This document shows positions 1-15,620 of a DNA stretch of 64,000 nt, in pieces (the first letter of the stretch is position 1; each line of letters opens with the position of its first letter). The notes beneath the pieces were generated by a model. It saw nothing but the letters and a program-made list of their open reading frames with translations, did not search any database and was not told where the DNA came from. A program made the translations under genes and the position numbers. Source of the DNA: Palaemon carinicauda (Eukaryota; Arthropoda; Malacostraca; Decapoda; Palaemonidae); the NCBI RefSeq assembly GCF_036898095.1, contig NC_090743.1:24544647-24608646 (forward strand), read 5' to 3'.

Positions 1-120
1 GGCATTGCCAGACGTATAGCTCCCTGTCCCTCGAGTAAGGAGGAAGGGGTGGGAAAGGTGGTTGAATCTGTATCTATCAAAATATTTACCCGTCATTTTT
101 GACGGGTCGCTTACGGTAGT

Positions 121-142
121 GTGTGTGTTTTGTGTGTGCGTA

Positions 143-228
<86 letters not shown>
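121..228. repeat. (GT)n/(TA)n compound microsatellite
   Basis: A GT-rich tract passes directly into about 70 bp of uninterrupted TA. Apparent reading frames across it (Cys-Val and Ile-Tyr runs) are products of the dinucleotide repeat and are not genes. Confidence 0.97.
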
Positions 229-232
<4 letters not shown>

Positions 233-1249
233 CTAACCCTTTCCACTACTGTATTATTCACCTGTCCCTCAGTTGTAACCTCAATTTTCAATACAGCCTC
301 AAAATACTTACTCCATCAATCCGGGACTACTAATTTTAACATCTAGCATTTCCCCAATTGCATTTTCAATACGAGATACAATCATTGGTTACAATTCTGC
401 TTTCATTTACTTTCCTGTAAAACTTATTATCCTTAAAGTTCTTGTTCGCCCTCTTCCCCCTATCTCTTTCCTTCCGACTTATCTTATCCATCTTTCTGCA
501 TGTATGTACATAATATTTTCTTATCATGTAACATTAATCCCCTTTTTATCTCAATGACACTTTTATCTCTTCCTTACTTCCAAAACTACTCACATACCAC
601 AACATTCGCGATAGAACTGCAATAGATGTTCAAGGAACTGGAAAAGCAACACTTCACACTGGACCCTATCTTAAGCATATTATTCTTCACAGAGAGCAAG
701 TCAATTATTCCCACAAGTTCACAAACCCCACGTTTTTCCCTAGTCCTTTTATAGACAATCTAAGGTTTCAGTAACTGGAAACAAAAATTTATTTATATGG
801 TCTTATGTGGTCCAGCTTTAACAAAATAGAGAAAAAAGAGAAAAACTACATAAGTGATGATCGGCCACTTAGTTAAAGATCTTGTAAACAAGGAAAATTG
901 CTCCTGATCAGAAGCATGAAGCCACGTTATCCAGCTTCGCAACATGTTTGCTATTCTTGCGGTTGCTGCAACAAATCGGCCATCCCCTCCCCAACCCCCC
1001 ACCCCAACTTCTTTGTCACTCCCACACGTGTTAAGTACATAAATGGATCATAGACTGGCTGGCTTTGGACAACCACATTACAAGCAAAACTATTCTTCAT
1101 GGTCTTGCAACAAGTAGGTTCTGCTCAACGCACTGTCTCAAGGAGGTGCGTCAGGCGTCGGTTTTGTAGGGTTTCATGTGTTAACATTGGCACGTCGTTA
1201 AAACTTCGTTCTTTGTCACTTTTTCCATTTGCAGAAAAGCAAGAGTAAA
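229..1249. other. AT-rich intergenic stretch, no gene seen
   Basis: Unique-looking AT-rich sequence with only short open frames that show no conserved motif or codon pattern. No transposon end, tRNA or clear splice-bounded exon was recognised. Confidence 0.6.
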
Positions 1250-4200
1250 GTTGGAGAGGAATTGATAAATGAGAATAATACCAAGTACAAAGTCGGTATA
1301 CATGGGGAGAAGAATTCATAGAAAAGACCGTAATCAAGCACAAAGCTGGAATATGGCCAGAAGAATTGATAAATAAGAATGATATCAATCGCAGGGAAGA
1401 ATTGGTAAATACGAATGATATCAATAGCAGGGAAGAATTGGCAAATAAGAATGATATCAATAGAAGGGAAGAATTGGTAAATGATATCAATAGCAGGGAA
1501 GAATTGGTAAATAAGAATGATATCAATAGAAGGGAAGAATTGGTAAATGATATCAATAGCAGGGAAGAATTGTTAAATAAAAATGATATCAATAGCAGAG
1601 AAGAATTGCTAAATAAAAATTATATCAATATCAGGGAAGAATTAATAAATAAGAATATCAATAGCAGGGAAGAATTGGTAAAGAATAATATCAATAGCAG
1701 GGAAGAATTGGTAAATAAGAATATCAATAGCAGGGAAGAATTGGTAAATAAGAATAATATCAATACCAGGGAAGAATTGGTAAATATGAATGATATTGAT
1801 AGCAAGGAAGAATTGGTAAATAAGAAAGATATTAATAGCAGGGAAGAATTGATAAATAAGAATGATATCAATCGCAGGGAAGAATTGGTAAATAAGAATG
1901 ATATCAATAACTGGGAAGAATTGGTGAATAAGAATATCAATCGCAGGGAAGAATTGGTAAATAAGAATATCAATACCAGGGAAGAATTGATAAATAAGAA
2001 TGATATCAATCGCAGGGAAGAATTGGTAAATAAGAATGATATCAATAACTGGGAAGAATTGGTGAATAAGAATATCAATCGCAGGGAAGAATTGGTAAAT
2101 AAGAATATCAATACCAGGGAAGAATTGATAAATAAGAATGATATCAATCGCAGGGAAGAATTGGTAAATAAGAATATCAATACTAGGGAAGAATTGGTAA
2201 ATAAGAATATCAATAGCAGGGAAGAATTGGTAAATAAGAATGATATCAATAGCAGGGAAGAATTGGTAAATAAGAATATCAATAACAGGGAAGAATTGGT
2301 AAATAAGAATGATATCAATCGCAGGGAAGAATTGGTATATAAGAATGATATCAATAACAGGGAAGAATTGGTAAATAAGAATTATATCAATAGCAGGGAA
2401 GAATTGGTAAATAAGAATATCAATAACAGGGAAGAATTGGTAAATAAGAATATCAATAGCCGGGAAGAATTAATAAATAAGAATATCAATAGCAGGGAAG
2501 AATTGGTAAAGAATAATATCAATAGCAGGGAAGAATTGGTAAAGAATAATATCAATAGCAGGGAAGAATTGGTAAATAAGAATATCAATAGCCGGGAAGA
2601 ATTAATAAATAAGAATATCAATAGCAGGGAAGAATTGGTAAAGAATAATATCAATAGCAGGGAAGAATTGGTAAAGAATAATATCAATAGCAGGGAAGAA
2701 TTGGTAAAGAATAATATCAATAGCAGGGAAGAATTGGTAAATAAGAATATCAATAGCAGGGAAGAATTGGAAAATAAGAATAATATCAATACCAGGGAAG
2801 AATTGGTAAATATGAATGATATTGATAGCAAGGAAGAATTGGTAAATAAGAAAGATATTAATAGCAGGGAAGAATTGATAAATAAGAATGATATCAATCG
2901 CAGGGAAGAATTGGTAAATAAGAATGATATCAATAACTGGGAAGAATTGGTGAATAAGAATATCAATCGCAGGGAAGAATTGGTAAATAAGAATATCAAT
3001 ACCAGGGAAGAATTGATAAATAAGAATGATATCAATCGCAGGGAAGAATTGGTAAATAAGAATATCAATACTAGGGAAGAATTGGTAAATAAGAATATCA
3101 ATACCAGGGAAGAATTGATAAATAAGAATGATATCAATCGCAGGGAAGAATTGGTAAATAAGAATATCAATACTAGGGAAGAATTGGTAAATAAGAATAT
3201 CAATACCAGGGAAGAATTGATAAATAAGAATGATATCAATCGCAGGGAAGAATTGGTAAATAAGAATATCAATACTAGGGAAGAATTGGTAAATAAGAAT
3301 ATCAATACCAGGGAAGAATTGATAAATAAGAATGATATCAATCGCAGGGAAGAATTGGTAAATAAGAATATCAATACCAGGGAAGAATTGGTAAATAAGA
3401 ATGATATCAATAGCAGGGAAGAATTGGTAAATAAGAATATCAATACTAGGGAAGAATTGGTAAATAAGAATATCAATACTAGGGAAGAATTGGTAAATAA
3501 GAATGATATCAATCGCAGGGAAGAATTGGTATATAAGAATGATATCAATAACAGGGAAGAATTGGTAAATAAGAATATCAATAACAGGGAAGAATTAGTA
3601 AATAAGAATGATATCAATCGCAGGGAAGAATTGATAAATAAAAATATCAATAACCGGGAAGAATTGGTAAATAAGAATGATATCAATCGCAGGGAAGAAC
3701 TGGTAAATAAGAATATCAATAACAGGAAAGAATTTGTAAATAAGAAGGATATCAATGCTAGGGAAGAATTGATAGAAAGAATGATATCAATCGCAGGGAA
3801 GAATTGGTAAATAAGATAATCAATAATAGGGAAGAATTTGTAAATAAGAAGGATATCAATGCTAGGGAAGAATTGATAGAAAGAATGATATCAATCGCAG
3901 GGAAGAATTGGTAAATAAGATAATCAATAATAGGGAAGAATTTGTAAATAAGAAGGATATCAATGCTAGGGAAGAATTGATAGAAAGAATGATATCAATC
4001 ACAGGGAAGAATTTGTATATAAGAATGATATCAATAGCAGGGAAGAATTGGTAACTATGAATGATATCAATAGCAGGGAAGAATTGGTAAATAAGAATGA
4101 TACTAATAGCAGGGAAGAATTGGTAAATAAAAATGATATCAATAGCAGGGAAGAATTGGTAAATAAGAATAATACTAATAGCAGGGAAGAATTGGTAAAT

Positions 4201-4920
4201 AAGAATTATATCAACAGCAGGGAAGAATTGGTAAATAAGAATGATATCAATAGCAGAGAAGAACTTGTAAATAAGAATATCAATAGCAGGGAAGAATTGA
4301 TAGAAAGAATGATATCAATAACAGGGAAGAATTGATAAATAAGAATGATATCAATAGCCGGGAAGAATTGGTAAATAAGAATGATATCAATAACAGGGAA
4401 GAATTGATAAATAAGAATGATATCAATAGCAGGGAAGAATTGTTAAATAAGAATTATATCGATAGCAGGGAAGAATTGGTAAATAAGAATGATATCAATA
4501 ACAGGGGAGAATTTATAAATAAAAATATCAATAGCAGGGAAGAATTGGTAAATGAAAATTATATCAATAGCAGGGAAAAAATGGTAAAAAAGAATTATAT
4601 CAATCACAGGGAAGAATTGGTAAATAATGATATAAAGTACAGGAAGAATTTATAAATAAAAACTATATCAAATACAGAGAAGAATTGGTAAATAATGATA
4701 TAAAGTACAGGAAGAATTGATAAATAAAAACTATATCAAACACAGGGAAGAATTGATAAACAAGACATATCAAGTGCAGGGAAGAGCTGATAAATAAGAA
4801 TATCGTGCAAGGCTGACAAACTTAATGTGCGTAATTAACAAGAATGCTATCAGGTACAAAGATGATTTGATAAATAAGGTGATGATTCATATGATAAAAT
4901 GAAGTATATCAAAGCGTGAT
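1250..4920. repeat. 3.6-kb minisatellite, 33/36-bp units with higher-order structure
   Basis: About 100 head-to-tail units of the type ATAAGAATGATATCAATAGC followed by AGGGAAGAATTGGTAA. Units are mostly 36 bp or 33 bp (the shorter lacks GAT), with some of 30 bp. The centre is highly homogeneous and both edges decay gradually (from about 1250 and after 4600), as expected from unequal crossing-over. A 102-bp three-unit block repeats at exact 102-bp steps around 3001, 3103 and 3205. A longer block containing the rare variants NMNDIDSKEEL and NNWEEL recurs with an offset of 1026 bp (about 1791 and 2817). Because nearly all length variants are multiples of 3, the plus strand stays open for 814 codons (1366-3810), and the minus strand is also open for long runs. 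I treat it as non-coding satellite; a repetitive protein cannot be excluded. Confidence 0.95.
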
Positions 4921-5096
4921 TTGAGATTATGTACTTTGATACTTAAAAAAAAAAAAAATATAGCACAATTAATGTAAAAAAACACCTCTAAATATCAAAT
5001 TTGACAACTACTGTAAGTATTCTATTTTGGTGCTAAACAGCCGTTGAATCATTAAAAGTCAATGCCGATGTAAGATATTTCAACGAACTCGCAAAA
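4921..5096. other. AT-rich spacer between two tandem arrays
   Basis: Short AT-rich sequence with an A14-type run near 4945. No gene or element recognised. Confidence 0.6.
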
Positions 5097-6476
<1,380 letters not shown>

Positions 6477-6499
6477 ATATATATATATGTATATGTATA

Positions 6500-6568
<69 letters not shown>

Positions 6569-6649
6569 CATATGGCTTATTTGAAAAATGAAAAACACGT
6601 ATAAATGTTGCGAAATCTATCACACACACATACATACATACATATACAT

Positions 6650-6718
<69 letters not shown>
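6477..6718. repeat. TA and CA/TA microsatellites
   Basis: TA tract at about 6477-6568, unique DNA at 6570-6620, then CATA-rich repeat and a further TA tract to 6718. The first tract is probably the tail of the preceding SINE. Confidence 0.93.
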
Positions 6719-6719
<1 letters not shown>

Positions 6720-7534
6720 CAAATACCAGCAAATAATTCCATTACTTACCTTGAGATCCCGACCCAAACATTACAACGCGACGGTTTTGCAGACTGTCCT
6801 TGCTCGCTCCACCAGATGGGGAGATGGAGTTCACCTGGCCTGCACTTTTGTGGTAACAACTTCTGGTGAACTTGAACCCAAACAACGCACTTCTATTTCT
6901 TCACCTGCAAAAAAAAATTTGTAAATGAAATATGGACTTAAAATAATCGTTAGAATTGTGTTCTTGATTATTCAAAATACAAAATATTCTTCAGCTTTAC
7001 GAGTGACTTCGCGAAGTCTTTAAACATCTATTAGATTGGTTGTCAATTAAGATTCTTCAGTTTAATGTGAAAATTAAGGTGTAATGAGCAATAGGCCGAT
7101 TTCGACAATTTTTGATGTCGATATCTTAATTTAGCATATTTCATCTGTGCATTTCTCATATCAATAAGACTCATGTCAAATTTGGAAATTTCTCCGCTGC
7201 TATTCCAAGCAATGTTATAAAAAACATTGGGAATATAGACAACGTTGCATACACAATAGAAAATGTATACATACTTTACCTTCCTTACATAAAAAAGGGA
7301 AAATGCATCATGAGTTTAGTTAATATTTCAACAAGAGTTTGAGATTATCTTAAGCGTCAAAATGCCCCTGGGCAACGAGAAACTGACACCACCAGATCGC
7401 CCCCATAGACAAATTGCCAATCTACTTATGCAGCAGCTGACAACAGCGCGAAAAAATTGGACGACGTTAGAGTACAATTACTTGAGAGCTGGATACTTTC
7501 TCTTTTCAATGGCGGCCATTTCAATACGCAGTTA
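6719..7534. other. AT-rich stretch, no gene supported
   Basis: A 70-codon open frame starting at 7362 has no recognisable domain and runs into the repeat at 7535. No other feature recognised. Confidence 0.5.
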
Positions 7535-7905
7535 TAAAGAATGTAATGAAAATACGAAAGCCAAATCTATATAGTGCAATAAAAAACAGGAAAGCTAATT
7601 AATAAAGAATGCAATAAAAAATATGCAAAGCAATTCTATAACGCAATAAAAATACGCAAGGCAAATTTACAGAGTGCAATAGAATATATGCAAGGTAATT
7701 TTATAGTGCAATTAAAAAAATACGCAATGCAATTTTAGAGAGAGCAATTAAAAATACGCAAGGCAAATTTATATAGTACAAAAAAAATACGCAAGGCATT
7801 TTTACAGTGCAATAAACAATACGCAAGGAAAACATATAATGAATGCAATAAAAATACGCAAGGAAATTTTACAAAGAATGACCAAAAACAATACGCAAGG
7901 CAAAA
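7535..7905. repeat. Degenerate minisatellite, about 40-bp unit
   Basis: Nine or so imperfect copies of a unit like GTGCAATAAAAATACGCAAG followed by GCAAATTTATA, with variable A runs. The core AATACGCAAGG is the most constant part. Confidence 0.85.
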
Positions 7906-8274
7906 CCTCATCCTCAACAAATGATAACCATGAACGAATGTCAACTTCTGAGAAGAAACAAAAATGACAACGCACAGTACTGTGCATGAGAAGAAACAAC
8001 AGACAATAAAAACCTTCCTCTAACATATATGGTAAGTGTTTAGGGATGATGCAAAACGAGATTAGATGCCGTAATTAACTATGGGCAATACAATAACGTA
8101 TGACTTCATTCACAAAATGTTACTCACTACCACTTAGTCTTATCATATATACTAATCATTAATATTACCATTATCATCATCATTCACATCATTATTACTA
8201 CTAATATTATTAATATATCTAGAATATGAAAAAATCTCCAAAACATATTACCGGTACTAAATAGTAACAAATGC
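7906..8274. other. AT-rich spacer, no gene seen
   Basis: Contains a short ATT/ATC-rich trinucleotide-like region around 8140-8215. Nothing else recognised. Confidence 0.5.
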
Positions 8275-8520
8275 AGCCGTTTCTAGTCCACTGCAGGACA
8301 AAGACCTCAGACATGACCATAGTCATATCTGTGGTTTTGCTATTATCATCATCAAGCTGGCCAGAACGGATTGGTGATGGTGGGAGATTTTAGTCTGATC
8401 GCTCACAGCAAACCAACCTAGTATGAGTGGCCCTGACTAGTACAGCTTTGCTGATCATGACGATACGCAAACCCTTTCACCACGTTATGGTATCCCCACT
8501 CAGACAGGGATATACCAACA
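8275..8520. mobile_element. Probable dispersed decapod repeat (SINE/LINE-derived)
   Basis: A moderately GC sequence embedded in AT-rich DNA, containing GGATTGGTGATGGTGGGAG and the stretch from CTGATCGCTCACAGC to CGATACGCAAACCC. I recall similar text as a very common interspersed repeat in decapod sequences, but I cannot confirm the family here. No clear target-site duplication was found. Confidence 0.4.
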
Positions 8521-9655
<1,135 letters not shown>

Positions 9656-10190
9656 CCGACCTCGCCCATCGAACCCAGAAGACCAAAACACTAGGCCAAC
9701 ACAATTCAACTTGGCCACCCAGGTAAGAGAGGAACCTGAGAGGCTTGATTCCATGACATTGGGTCAGTGCCACAGGCCACCCGAAACACAGGGACATCAT
9801 AAGTTCTGCTTGGCTACAGGGATAATCTTGGATCTGAGCCCAGTCCCTGCCGTGACACAGGATCATGGCTCCTGCCCACGCAACAGACCCAAGGAGTAGA
9901 AACACAGGGCCGCAACACCTGTCCCACTTGGTTACTGAAGTACAGTAGCATGAGACTCGAGCCGTGTCCCTAGTGAGGCTGAGGTCAGTGGGCCCCACCA
10001 CCCTGCATCAGCCCCAGAGGGCCTAAACACAGAGCCATGTAACTGGTTCCACTTGTTTACTGGTTAAGCCAGGGACCGGAGCCTAGCCCCAATGGCGCAG
10101 AGGCTCGAGGCCGCAACACGGTGAAACGGCCCTGGCCTGTGCATCAGCCCCTGGGGACCGAAACACAGGGCCGAGACTCCCGACCCTGTC
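9656..10190. repeat. Degenerate tandem repeat, about 122-bp unit, five copies
   Basis: The core GAAACACAGGGCC, then about 20 bp, then CACTTGGTTACTGAAGTA-like sequence recurs near 9668, 9783, 9901, 10023 and 10160 at spacings of about 118-137 bp. It is GC-richer than its surroundings. It may be the decayed repeat region of an old retroelement, since an SR/RG-rich frame follows at 10258. Confidence 0.65.
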
Positions 10191-10745
10191 TAAAGGCAGC
10201 TTTTCCCATGACTACGGCTGACAAAACTTCCTCAACTTCTTTTTCTACATCTTCATCTTGAAAAAGAAATCAGAATTAGAAGCCAAAGAGGAGGGAGAAA
10301 AACGCACACAATTCTTCCTCTTTCCAACTCTCCACTCAGGCTCTGTAAGCAAAAGAGTCAAGTTTGAAAAATCTAGACAACAATCATTTCCCAGGGGAAG
10401 AAACTACAGTGGTAGCTCCAACAGGAACCCCAACACTGAAGAACAGTCATGGGGAGGGAAGGTCACACTTACAGGGAAGCCAAGCCCTAGACCACCCAGG
10501 CACAAGGGTCAGGGTGAAGCACATGGGAAAGAGGGGTAGGGACTGGGCAGGGAGATGCATGGTAGCCCCCCCCCCCCCCCCCCCCCCCAGGCCATTGGGG
10601 GAAAAACATCTTTACAAGACCAGGGCTCCAGAGATGGGAAATCACAGCAGGCATCACTAGGAACACTGACCACTCTCTTCACCACAAATGACACCAATGG
10701 TACACAGGTACTGAGGAGCCTACCTAAACAAACCTAAGGAGGGCA
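10191..10745 (+). other. Possible decayed gag-like fragment with poly-C tract
   Basis: A plus-strand frame (10258-10539) is rich in K, R, S and G, and includes SRQQSFPRGRNYSG, reminiscent of basic gag tails. It lacks a recognisable domain and is closed by stops. A run of about 24 C lies at 10566-10589. The composition matches the GC-rich repeat just upstream, so both may derive from one dead element. The assignment is weak. Confidence 0.25.
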
Positions 10746-13580
10746 AAAACTTCATTAGGTCACAATCTTCATCAATAGGTCACAATCTTCGTCAACTGTA
10801 GCACAAGCGGAAAAGAGGCTCCACCTCCAATGAGGTCCAGCAAACATAGTAGGAGCCTAACACGTCACCAGAACCTTAAATCCCGCCGACGTAGGTCTGT
10901 GGGCTCCTTGCTCCAGCTGCATACTCCCCAGGGAATGAGATAGAGGGAGTAACCACAGAAGCGGCCAAAACCATAAGAGACTTTGACCGGTAAGGGGGCG
11001 GGGGTCACCACCCTTGCTCCCACCTGTCGCTTAACTGGTCAACAAACGATTCAACAGCCATCCACTTTCATGCTGAAAACATACTCCCTACCGATAGGAC
11101 GAGGGCTTGCATTTGCATAGGAACACAGGTAATCCTCAACACTTCATCAATGAATTTTTCTTCACCTAGACACATACCAGCCAGTCTGTGAACGAAATGG
11201 GGCAATTGCATGCCTGTTCTTGGTTAGAGAAAATCCTAGCAGACAACTGCCTGAGCATGACGTGACATTTCAGTGCTTGTAAGAATACTGAGATTGGATT
11301 TAAACAGTTATCTGTTCCAACCATCAACGTGTAACAGAGTTGGAAGATCTTTCCTTTTAGGAAAACTCAGTCTTTGATAGGTCTCTTGAGTTTGGAGAGA
11401 TTTAGGTCAAAGAGTATACTGTACCTGTATTGGCCCATAGGAAGATCACAAGTGATGGTGTCACCATAGCGTCTCAGGAACGTCCCAAGTATAGTCAGCC
11501 CTCGATTTTCACAGGTTGTATCCTAGGGGATTCGGTTTTTAGCGACAAAGAGAACAGTATAACCTATGAAATAAAAATTCACCCATTTGCAATTTTGTGA
11601 TAAGTACTCTTGCAGCCAGAAGATTTCAAACCAATTGCGCTCCTTTGCACCCGGCCTGCTTTGCACTTTTTCCTCTCTGCACAGCATAATACTCAATCTC
11701 TTGCTGACTCGCCCTCATTCTTGCATTGTCTTTTCTCGCAAGTGCACCTCCAACTTCAGTCCTTTTTATGCAGAATCATGTTATTGATAATGATATAAAA
11801 ACCCTGTAGGCTACATTGCCAGGGTGTTTATAGGGATTTTAGTATAAAGTGGTATAAATATACAGTATGTAAAGTACATTACACTACCCCATACACCAAA
11901 CAGTTGACAGCTCAATAGGTGCATCATGCTTCAGACTTACTGTGTACAACTTGGTACGCAAATAGTTAATGGTGTTGTACAGATACTTTTTCTTTTAATT
12001 TCAATTGTGTTAGTATATTCATTGTGTATTAGTGCTATTATATCAACTACTGTACAATAGTAATGTACCGTATATATAAGCTATGTGTGTGGCGAGATGG
12101 AACGATGCGAGTCGACCTGCAGAATTCTAACAGCAATCACTTACGAGTGTTACCTTAACTAATCAAACTATACTGTAGTGATACAGTAGTACTGAACATA
12201 TATTACAGTAATATACACTACAGTATTAGCCAATATTATTATATAGGAACAATAGTGCTTTGCTGTTATTACATATGCACCTATACGTATAAGTGTGGCG
12301 ATGACTCGTGTTATGTGTACCATTGCCTTGTATGTACACAATTACTGAAGCGTGTTTATACTGTACACTAATACAATACTTATTATGTCATAGAAATTAA
12401 GTAAAATCAATATAGTGCAGTACAGTGGGTAGTTAGTGTGTAAGCAATGGACAGTGAGTTAGTAGGTTAAGAGTTAACCCACCCTAAATCAGCAAGTATT
12501 CGTGGATTCTTGCTTTTTGTTCCTGTCTCGGTTACCTAACTAAAGCGAATAAGTAAGGCTGACTGTACTGACTAGTAAGGTTTGTGCTCGATCTCGTACG
12601 AGACCAGTCACTGGTAACAGGAACGTGAGCTCCTGTACCTTGTACCGAAAAACCTTCACTGCTCCTCACATGAAACTGTGCAGAGGAATCAGTTGAAATA
12701 AAAAAAGATTACCAGATTAGTCATACTGTGCTTTGGTGACCTTTTTCTTCTCTTTGGGGCAGTATGAATGCGGAGAAGAAACATGTAACAGCAAGAGGTA
12801 AACTAGTTACCAGATAATTCGAAATTCCTTTCATGATCACATAAAGAACAAGCAAAGTTCAGATCGTGTGTGGTTCTGATTGTGAGGTTCCTGACCTTCT
12901 AATTCCAGATCGCACGATTCCAAATGATGGGTACAGATTAGCGATTAATAACTGCCATTGTAAAAAGTATGGCCCCTGATGATGGCTAGTGATCATAGAG
13001 TTCCCGTTTGTGAGACACAGCCACCCCCACAAGAAAGAATATTCGTGGAGAAAAAGCATAAAGAGATTTGTATTAGCAAAAAAATATAATAGGAACGTTT
13101 CTGTAAAGACAAAACACAATGGGAAAGAGCACACAGAAACCTCGCCACCCATGAGTGAAATATATCATAGCCCATACAAATGATAAAAATTATCATAGTT
13201 TCCTCTTCCACCGATGTCGTGTACTGGGAAAGCTGGAAGTTCTGTGACCCAAAAGTCACAGAAGAACAGGCACAAGATGTCCAATCACATAGGGTCTCAC
13301 AAGCGGTATGAATACATAAGCTGTACTGTACTCAAACAGTCTACGGGAAGGCTACATTCCAGATAGGGAACCTCTCTTCAGTGAGAACATACTATGGTTA
13401 TCCTCCCGAATGGATACATTCCTGGTACGTATTGTACCTCCCATGCTTATATGGTGAGAGATCGGTCATGGGGTACTCTCGTCACTTGGCTGGGAGAGAA
13501 AATAAGACCACAATCACGTAATGACCGGTCACAACGAGACTGCTGAAGTGGTGATAGAGCGTTTAGGCACTTAGTAATAT
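10746..13580. other. AT-rich intergenic stretch, no gene supported
   Basis: Only short frames with no recognisable motif. The part at 11870-12450 is rich in TACTGTA-like words. A restriction-site cluster resembling a cloning polylinker occurs at 12109-12127. No tRNA, rRNA or transposon end was recognised. Confidence 0.5.
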
Positions 13581-13925
13581 GACAAATTTGTAGACAATTT
13601 GTATTTTTTCGAACAATACAAACCTTAGCTATCTATTTAGGGGTATTACTTTCTGCGAAGCTGAAATGACAAGCCATTAAAATTTGGCGAGGGTTAACTA
13701 CCCATACCACAAATTAGCAGGGGTAGGGGGGGTAGCTTGCTACCGCTCCCAATCACACACCGGTGATTTAGCTCACTTTGCTTGGAGGTAGGACTTCAAG
13801 GGGCATAGGGCTGGCGGGGAAGTTTGTATAAATAGCTAAGGTTTATATCGTTAGAAAAAATAAAATTTATCTACGAATGTCATTTTTTCCGTAACTGGAA
13901 TACAAACCTACACTATTTACTTAGG
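13581..13925. repeat. Element C 3' terminal repeat and internal complementary region
   Basis: 13581-13785 is the inverse of the 5' terminal repeat at 39744-39918 (shared text such as GGTGATTTAGCTCACTTT and the CTAGTTAG and GGTAGCTTGCTACC hairpins in mutated form). 13830-13925 is the internal complementary region: it joins complements of both outer ends around GAATGTCATTTTTTCCGTAA. Confidence 0.85.
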
Positions 13926-14369
13926 GGTGACTCAGCCATTAGGAAGGATGGATGTCCCTGCCAATCTGGCTTTTGGCTTTACCCAGGGGATCCTTATCTG
14001 AGTATGTTAGTACTGTACTCAAAATAAGGAGTCCCTGCACCTCGCTAAAACCTTGCTACGCAAGGTCCGTGGCCTAGGCAAGCCGTGTGTTGAGATATTT
14101 AGAAGCATGACTGTCTAGGTAAAGTTATTCCAAGTCTTTTTGTAAGAAAAACTGTTATAACCAAGACTTTCCCAATACCACCTCACCAGTGTATGGGGAT
14201 GAAACAGTATTAGCATAATACTATGTAAGGGAGCATGGTTTACCTGCAGTGGTTCGAGGTCAGCTTATGCGGAGAACCCAGGATACTGCTTTCCCCAAGA
14301 GAGGGGAGGATGAAGAAAAGAATAAGAGCTAGTCAAATCTTTTCATTCACGCAGACTAAAACCGGGTAA

Positions 14370-15620
14370 CAATGCCCTCAACCTTCTGCTACTTGTCCAA
14401 TAAGAAGCATGAGGTATACAACAAGCTGTTGTGCAGCCACCACAGGACCAACAGAGAGTATATCAAATTCCGGTGGGTCATGTCTTGCAGGAGAAAGGTT
14501 GTGAAAGTCACCTGGAGCATTCACACCCTTGCTTGTAGAATCTGTGTCACAGAGTAATCTGCTTAGGACAGCCAGGGGCATGACATCGTGGGTAGACGTG
14601 TTGGATGAGGATCTGGATTCATTGCATAGTTGATGACTGTGAATCAAGCAGAGATGATGTTTTGGTGATCCTCCTCTTGTCTCTCCCAGTGCTTATGACA
14701 AGAGAAGGGACCCGGGTGGTCTGTTGCCGTTCTCTTGAGGTAGAGCCTCAACTCTTACCCCGGGTACAGTAACAGATGATCTGGATCGTCAGTTACTGAG
14801 TGGAGACTTGTTGTCTAGGATCCATCACCTCTGGAGACTGTGCCTGGCAACATACTCGGGGACGAAACTGAACATTGCCTTTCACCCTTCTCATGATTGG
14901 GCAATGTCGAAAGAGAGACCATGAAGTTCCTTGACTCATCTGGCTGCTGTCAAAGTGTGTAGGAACACTGTCATCTAAACCAAGTGAAAATTTGTTGCCT
15001 GTTGAAGTGGAACACAAGGAGGTCTCCTTAGAGACCGGAGAACTCGAACCATGTTCCGAGAGGGAGGTCTCAATTCCGACTGGGAAAAGGCAAGTTGTAA
15101 GTCGCAAGAGTTAAGAAAGTTCTAGGGATGAGGGGGTGTCCCTTCCTTTCAATTTGAAGGCGAGGCTCAAGGTAGAGTGATCGTCTTTACCTACCAAACT
15201 GAAAAGATGGTCTTTTCCTCCTGCATATACTCAAGGATTCCGCTATTGCTGGAATAGAGGTATTGAGTGGAGAGATGCACTTTCCCATGACACCAACCAC
15301 AGAAGACGTTATACTTTGCCTGGTAGACTGATGCTGAGGGATTCCTTATTGCGAAAAACCTCTGTAAGAGAGAAGGTACTGGGTAGTCTCCAGGTGTACA
15401 ATCATAGTAAGGCTATAGCTTGTGGTAGATGTCGAAGTGTGGTTGTCTGTGACGTGGAGAGGGTTCTCTTGGACACACTCTCAGGAGCTTCAGAAGGTTT
15501 GGAAACCGTTCTGCGTACAGTAATGCCATAGCAAAGCTATGAGAGCCCTTGAGAGGCTGACCAATATTCTAGCCTTGTTGAGTACCCTTCTCTTTAGACA
15601 AAAACAGGGACGAGACGTAA
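14370..15620 (-). pseudogene. Decayed tyrosine recombinase of element C (C-terminal part and remnants)
   Basis: Reading the minus strand, the C-terminus ends in SVGPVVAAQQLV (frame 14378-14647), matching the SIGPVVAAQQLV tail of the intact-looking YRs of A and E. The frame 14793-15107 and sequence to 15600 align in order with the upstream YR and MT region of D, with many stops and frameshifts. The HxxR and nucleophile Tyr motifs are no longer readable. The gene is broken off at 15620 by the insertion of element B and its more N-terminal relatives resume after 30790. Confidence 0.75.

Noticed and set aside
1366..3810. 814-codon open frame across the minisatellite as a gene
   Set aside because: The frame stays open because units are multiples of three and contain no stop; the opposite strand is equally open. 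No start context, splice sites or non-repeat domain supports a gene.
7362..7574. Small host protein of 70 residues
   Set aside because: It has no recognisable domain, and its 3' end runs into the 40-bp minisatellite.
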